This document shows positions 60,866-64,000 of a stretch of DNA of 64,000 nucleotides, piece after piece; the first letter of the stretch is position 1; each line of letters opens with the position of its first letter. The position numbers and the translations under genes are program-made. Source of the stretch: Paludibacteraceae bacterium (GTDB lineage Bacteria; Bacteroidota; Bacteroidia; Bacteroidales; Paludibacteraceae); contig JAFRNH010000096.1 in the NCBI GenBank assembly GCA_017430235.1, positions 1 to 64,000 of the forward strand, given 5' to 3'. Under the pieces are notes generated by a model. That model had not been told where the DNA came from. It saw nothing but the letters and a program-made list of their open reading frames with translations, and did no database searches.

Positions 60866-61173
60866 TGCAACACAATGTTTACATATATATACTTGTAGCT
60901 TTTTTAGTCTCTTTCTTGGTTCGTGTTCTTCCACTGACATTGATACGCAAACCGATAAAGAATGATTTCATTCGTTCATTCTTGTATTACGTACCCTACG
61001 TCACACTATCTGTGATGACGTTCCCTGCCATCATCAACGCAACACAGTCGCCCGTCGCAGGCTTTGTCGCCTTTGCCGTGAGCATTGTGGCTTCAGTGTT
61101 AGGTGCAAAACTCTTTTCTGTGGCTTGCATCAGTTGCATCACTGTGTTGATATTAGAATACATCATTATATAA
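60862..61173 (+). CDS. azlD: AzlD family small subunit
   Basis: 103 residues with three to four membrane helices: IYILVAFLVSFLVRVLPLTL, YYVPYVTLSVMTFPAIIN and GFVAFAVSIVASVLGAKLFS. AzlD is the small partner of AzlC. Its ATG overlaps the azlC stop (60862-60865), which indicates coupled translation. Confidence 0.9.
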   Translation: MMQHNVYIYILVAFLVSFLVRVLPLTLIRKPIKNDFIRSFLYYVPYVTLSVMTFPAIINATQSPVAGFVAFAVSIVASVLGAKLFSVACISCITVLILEYIII

Positions 61174-61181
61174 GATTACGA

Positions 61182-61214
61182 AACAAAAAAAGCAGGTGAC
61201 TCACATCACCTGCT
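61182..61214 (-). terminator. Terminator of hsp20
   Basis: Perfect 9-bp arms AGCAGGTGA (61191-61199) and TCACCTGCT (61206-61214); on the minus strand it ends in TTTTTTTGTTT. It lies between convergent azlD and hsp20. Confidence 0.85.
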
Positions 61215-61233
61215 AAAAAGATAGAACGGTCGA

Positions 61234-61755
61234 TTATAACACCTCTATCTGTTTTATATTTTCTTTCTTTGTCTTTTTCGACATAGAAATGGTAAGAATT
61301 CCCTTTTCAACTTTTGCAGTGATAGACTCTTTATCAACATTCTCAGGGATTTCAAATGTCTCCTCGAAAGCATCCGTTTTTATCTGATGAGTAATGTAGT
61401 TGGTCTTATCTTCCTCCTCTTTTTTGTTAGCCTTCACATGCAAAATGCCATTGTCTAAGAAGACATTCACATCCTCCTTGTCCATACCAGGGACACTCAT
61501 CATAATCTTATACATGTTATCATCCTCTGCAATATTCAATTGCATCTGATGATTGTAATAACAACCACACTCATTTTTTGATTTTGAATCGCCACACTGA
61601 CAAGCGTTGTCAATCTGTTTATTCGAATGAACCGGGTAGCCGCTCTTCATATCGAATGGATGAGTGTACCAAAACATTGGCATACCAAAGTTAACTCCAA
61701 ACACATTGTCCCAAAATGGACGAGTGAACATTTCTGAATTTCTAAGATCTAACAT
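61234..61755 (-). CDS. Small heat shock protein Hsp20 with cysteine-rich N-terminal insert
   Basis: From ATG 61755 the protein is 173 residues. A GGAGGA ribosome site lies just upstream, inside a spurious longer frame. The alpha-crystallin domain runs from about residue 75 (LNIAEDDNMYKIMMSVPGMD) to GILTISMSKK. The N-terminal arm has CQCGDSKSKNECGCYYNH (residues 52-69): four cysteines as CxC-x8-CxC, not usual in bacterial Hsp20. ATP-independent holdase for unfolding proteins. The cysteines may bind zinc or act as a redox switch (inference). Confidence 0.9.
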   Translation of the reverse strand: MLDLRNSEMFTRPFWDNVFGVNFGMPMFWYTHPFDMKSGYPVHSNKQIDNACQCGDSKSKNECGCYYNHQMQLNIAEDDNMYKIMMSVPGMDKEDVNVFLDNGILHVKANKKEEEDKTNYITHQIKTDAFEETFEIPENVDKESITAKVEKGILTISMSKKTKKENIKQIEVL

Positions 61756-62053
61756 AATCGTATCCTCCAATAATTGTAATTTTAAAGTTGTTGTAATTTT
61801 AAATTGTTGCCTTGCGGTAACACTTAGAATATATCAAAATGTGTGCTAACCCCATTTTTTAATAGAAATAAGACATTTTGACAGATTTATATGATTTTTA
61901 TATGACAATTTGTCTTATTTTCAACGGCTTGTATAACAAATGAAATGAGAGGAGGATGGTATTATATAAGGTGAGTTGTATAAATTAACGTAAAAAAATA
62001 GAGTCGCCGGGGAACCCCAACGACTCTATTCGATTTATGGAAGTTTTGTAATA
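61756..62053. other. hsp20 leader region with tandem 17-bp repeat and a distal dyad
   Basis: TTGTAATTTTAAAGTTG (61774-61790) is repeated in tandem as TTGTAATTTTAAATTG (61791-61806). Farther up, AATAAGACA (61867-61875) pairs with TGTCTTATT (61911-61919), enclosing two TATATGA copies. No TAnnTTTG box is evident. The fba terminator occupies 61992-62030. Confidence 0.5.
61992..62030 (-). terminator. Terminator of fba
   Basis: Perfect 10-bp arms AATAGAGTCG (61997-62006) and CGACTCTATT (62021-62030) with an inner GGGG/CCCC stem; minus strand ends in TTTTTTTACG. Confidence 0.9.
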
Positions 62054-63052
62054 TTAAGCTTTTCCGTCGCTACCAAGAACATTGATGATCTTGTGTATGT
62101 ACATCTTCTTCATGTTCTCACGAGCTGGCTTCAAATATTGACGAGGGTCGAAGTGACTTGGGTTCTCATCGAAATATTTACGGATAGCAGCCGTCATAGC
62201 CAAACGAGAGTCAGAGTCGATGTTGATCTTACATACAGCGCTCTTAGAAGCCTCACGCAATTGCTCTTCAGGAATACCAACAGCATCTGGCAATTTACCA
62301 CCGTGAGCGTTGATAGTATCAACTTCCTCTTGAGGAACTGAAGAAGAACCGTGAAGAACGATAGGGAAACCAGGCAATTTTTGCTCGATAGCGTGAAGAA
62401 CATCGAATGCCAATGGAGGAGGAACCAATTTACCAGTCTTAGGGTCACGAGTACATTGTTCTGGTTTGAACTTGTAAGCACCGTGAGAAGTACCGATTGA
62501 GATAGCCAATGAATCGCAACCTGTACGAGTAGCGAAGTCGATTACCTCTTCTGGTTTTGTGTAGTGAGATTCCTCAGCTTGAACCTCATCCTCAACACCT
62601 GCCAATACACCCAACTCAGCCTCTACAGTTACATCATACTTGTGAGCGTATTCAACAACTTTCTTAGTCAAAGCGATATTGTCCTCATAAGGCAATGAAG
62701 AACCATCGATCATAACTGAAGAGAAACCATTGTCGATACAATCCTTGCAAAGTTCGAAGCTATCACCGTGATCCAAGTGAAGAACGATTTGTGGATTAGC
62801 CATACCTAATTCCTTAGCGTATTCAACAGCACCTTGTGCCATGTAACGCAAGATAGTACCGTTAGCATAGTTTCTTGCACCTTTAGAAACCTGCATGATG
62901 ACAGGTGACTTTGTTTCTACTGCTGCTTGAACGATAGCTTGCATTTGCTCCATAGTATTGAAGTTGAATGCAGGGATTGCATATCCTCCCTTGACTGCTT
63001 TAGCAAACATATCTCTCGTGTTTACCAAGCCTAGATCTTTGTAATTAACCAT
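62054..63052 (-). CDS. fba: Class II fructose-bisphosphate aldolase
   Basis: 332 residues. Zinc ligands and active-site motifs: VLHLDHGDSFELCKDCI, VEAELGVLAGVEDEV, GTSHGAYKF and IVLHGSSSVPQEEV. Closest to the class IIB type (about 310-335 residues) used by many anaerobes. It splits fructose-1,6-bisphosphate to two triose phosphates in glycolysis and works in reverse in gluconeogenesis. Own -7 box and terminator, so it is a single-gene unit. Confidence 0.95.
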   Translation of the reverse strand: MVNYKDLGLVNTRDMFAKAVKGGYAIPAFNFNTMEQMQAIVQAAVETKSPVIMQVSKGARNYANGTILRYMAQGAVEYAKELGMANPQIVLHLDHGDSFELCKDCIDNGFSSVMIDGSSLPYEDNIALTKKVVEYAHKYDVTVEAELGVLAGVEDEVQAEESHYTKPEEVIDFATRTGCDSLAISIGTSHGAYKFKPEQCTRDPKTGKLVPPPLAFDVLHAIEQKLPGFPIVLHGSSSVPQEEVDTINAHGGKLPDAVGIPEEQLREASKSAVCKINIDSDSRLAMTAAIRKYFDENPSHFDPRQYLKPARENMKKMYIHKIINVLGSDGKA

Positions 63053-63097
63053 TCTACTTAATTATTTAATAAATTAAAAATTCTCTTTTCGAGGTTA

Positions 63098-63105
63098 CAA
63101 AGATA
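63098..63105 (-). promoter_or_regulatory. -7 box of fba
   Basis: TATCTTTG on the minus strand, 46 bases upstream of the ATG at 63052 and 12 bases past the MATE stop. Confidence 0.5.
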
Positions 63106-63116
63106 TAAAAAAATTT

Positions 63117-64000
63117 TTATGACATGTACTTCTTTGTCCTCTTAAAAAACATAAAGATAAGTATCGCCGATGCAAGATATAATTCAACAACATAACCTAT
63201 CCATACACCAACCGCGCCCATACCCTTGTAAATGCCAAAGTAATAGCTGACACACAAGCACACCACCACATAGCACACGAAGGCCGTCACCATTGGCGTG
63301 ATAACATCTGCCAATCCTCTCAAAGCTCCTATCGTAACTGTTTGCAGTCCGTCACCAATTTGATAGATACCCACCATCATGATCAATGTCGACGCCAACT
63401 CAATCACCGCCGGATCATTCGTAAAAAACGAGGCGATTTGCGTTTTGAAAATCAGCATTAGAATGGAACATGTGCCCATAAACGCCAAACTCAAATGCAT
63501 AGAGGCAATGCCCGCCTTACGCATGGAGGCATAGTCTTTCACCCCTATCTGATGACTCACCCGAATGGTCGTGGCGGCAGCGATTCCACAACTTATCATC
63601 CACGTCACCGCCGATATGTTGATAGCGATCTGATGACTTGCTAAAGCAATCTCTCCACACCACCCAACAAACATCACCGCCACATTCATACCCGTCGTTT
63701 CCAACAACATCTGAAGTCCTATCGGTGCACTGATCTTCAACAACTGATTCAAGCATCTCTTGGAAAAATGATTGCGCTTAAAAAACAAAAAATATTTTGA
63801 ATAGGGAGCCCGCTTGTATACAACAGCAACAAACGCTACAGCCATTAGCACTCTGGATATAAGCGTGGCATAAGCAGCTCCGGCAACACCAAATTTCGGA
63901 CATCCCCAAACACCAAATATCATCACATAATTGAGAAGAATATTCAAGGCGTTACCTATAATCGTGATAACCATGGCATAATGGGTATTGCCACACCCCT
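63117..64000 (-). CDS. MATE family efflux transporter, 5' partial
   Basis: The frame is open to the right window edge (GCGNTHYAMVITIIGNALNI), giving the last ~294 residues of a protein usually ~440-460 long. At least seven membrane helices remain. The second-half MATE pattern is visible: ISAPIGLQMLLETTGMNVAV, SCGIAAATTIRVSHQIG, GLADVITPMVTAFVCYVV. Sodium- or proton-driven export of cationic drugs or metabolites (family knowledge). Substrate unknown. Confidence 0.9.
   Translation of the reverse strand, partial: GCGNTHYAMVITIIGNALNILLNYVMIFGVWGCPKFGVAGAAYATLISRVLMAVAFVAVVYKRAPYSKYFLFFKRNHFSKRCLNQLLKISAPIGLQMLLETTGMNVAVMFVGWCGEIALASHQIAINISAVTWMISCGIAAATTIRVSHQIGVKDYASMRKAGIASMHLSLAFMGTCSILMLIFKTQIASFFTNDPAVIELASTLIMMVGIYQIGDGLQTVTIGALRGLADVITPMVTAFVCYVVVCLCVSYYFGIYKGMGAVGVWIGYVVELYLASAILIFMFFKRTKKYMS

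Noticed and set aside
1..64000. CRISPR arrays, tRNA and rRNA genes
   Set aside because: No regularly spaced short repeats, cloverleaf or rRNA-like sequence was seen on either strand by eye; a tRNAscan/CRISPR finder run would be decisive.

Overview
The window comes from a member of the Bacteroidota, most likely order Bacteroidales. The evidence is the repeated TAnnTTTG -7 promoter box with TTTG/TTG 19-21 bases upstream, a GldJ-like lipoprotein, a TGS/uridine-kinase fusion, a DUF2023-flavodoxin pair, the folP-cdaA pair, WG-repeat and imelysin lipoproteins, and an IS982-type insertion sequence. I found no tRNA, rRNA or CRISPR array. Genus cannot be fixed from the sequence alone.

Left part (1 to about 22 kb) is a patchwork of accessory DNA with visibly uneven base composition. 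It holds the tail of a CMD/cupin protein; a four-gene leftward defence operon (RloA/RloB or AbiL-like ATPase plus TOPRIM protein, then a Gabija-like GajA/GajB pair); an exported flavodoxin and a hexapeptide acetyltransferase; an AAA-DUF234 ATPase whose promoter lies in two 51-bp tandem repeats; a short DXP-synthase-like transketolase; and a HipB/HipA module bracketed by about 100-bp imperfect direct repeats. A scrap of an AlbA_2/Fic-type protein and an MBL-rubredoxin fusion follow. Between 15.1 and 19.2 kb two copies of a roughly 170-bp repeat enclose wreckage: a GIY-YIG/DUF4357 gene cut off by an IS982-type element with a frameshifted transposase, a secreted DUF3298-like protein starting directly at the IS end, an unexplained structured non-coding stretch, and the C-terminal stub of a DUF1016 nuclease. 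A truncated ABM monooxygenase is fused to the second repeat copy. Then comes a peroxide-defence operon (glutathione peroxidase, OhrR/MarR regulator, two small proteins) with twin operators over its promoter.

Right part (22 to 64 kb) is mostly core genome: TonB receptor, sufS-sufE, nucleoside kinase, dprA, rbfA, LolC/E-type permease, dnaG, a ComF-type protein, LolD-type ATPase, cdaA, folP, a GldJ-like lipoprotein, murF with an envelope operon (LTA-synthase-like sulfatase and WG-repeat protein), a probable aryl-acid import and activation operon (paaK, ACT protein, a 41-residue symporter subunit and a sodium:solute symporter), patatin phospholipase, nudC, DUF2023 plus flavodoxin, azlCD, a cysteine-rich Hsp20, class II fructose-bisphosphate aldolase and a MATE exporter cut by the right edge.

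The most system-like accessory loci are the composite defence operon (779-6492) and the six-gene leftward cell-surface operon at 52465-59597 (porin, imelysin, di-heme oxidoreductase, second porin, mono-heme lipoprotein, RidA-fold protein), which I infer to be an iron or redox-linked outer-membrane system.
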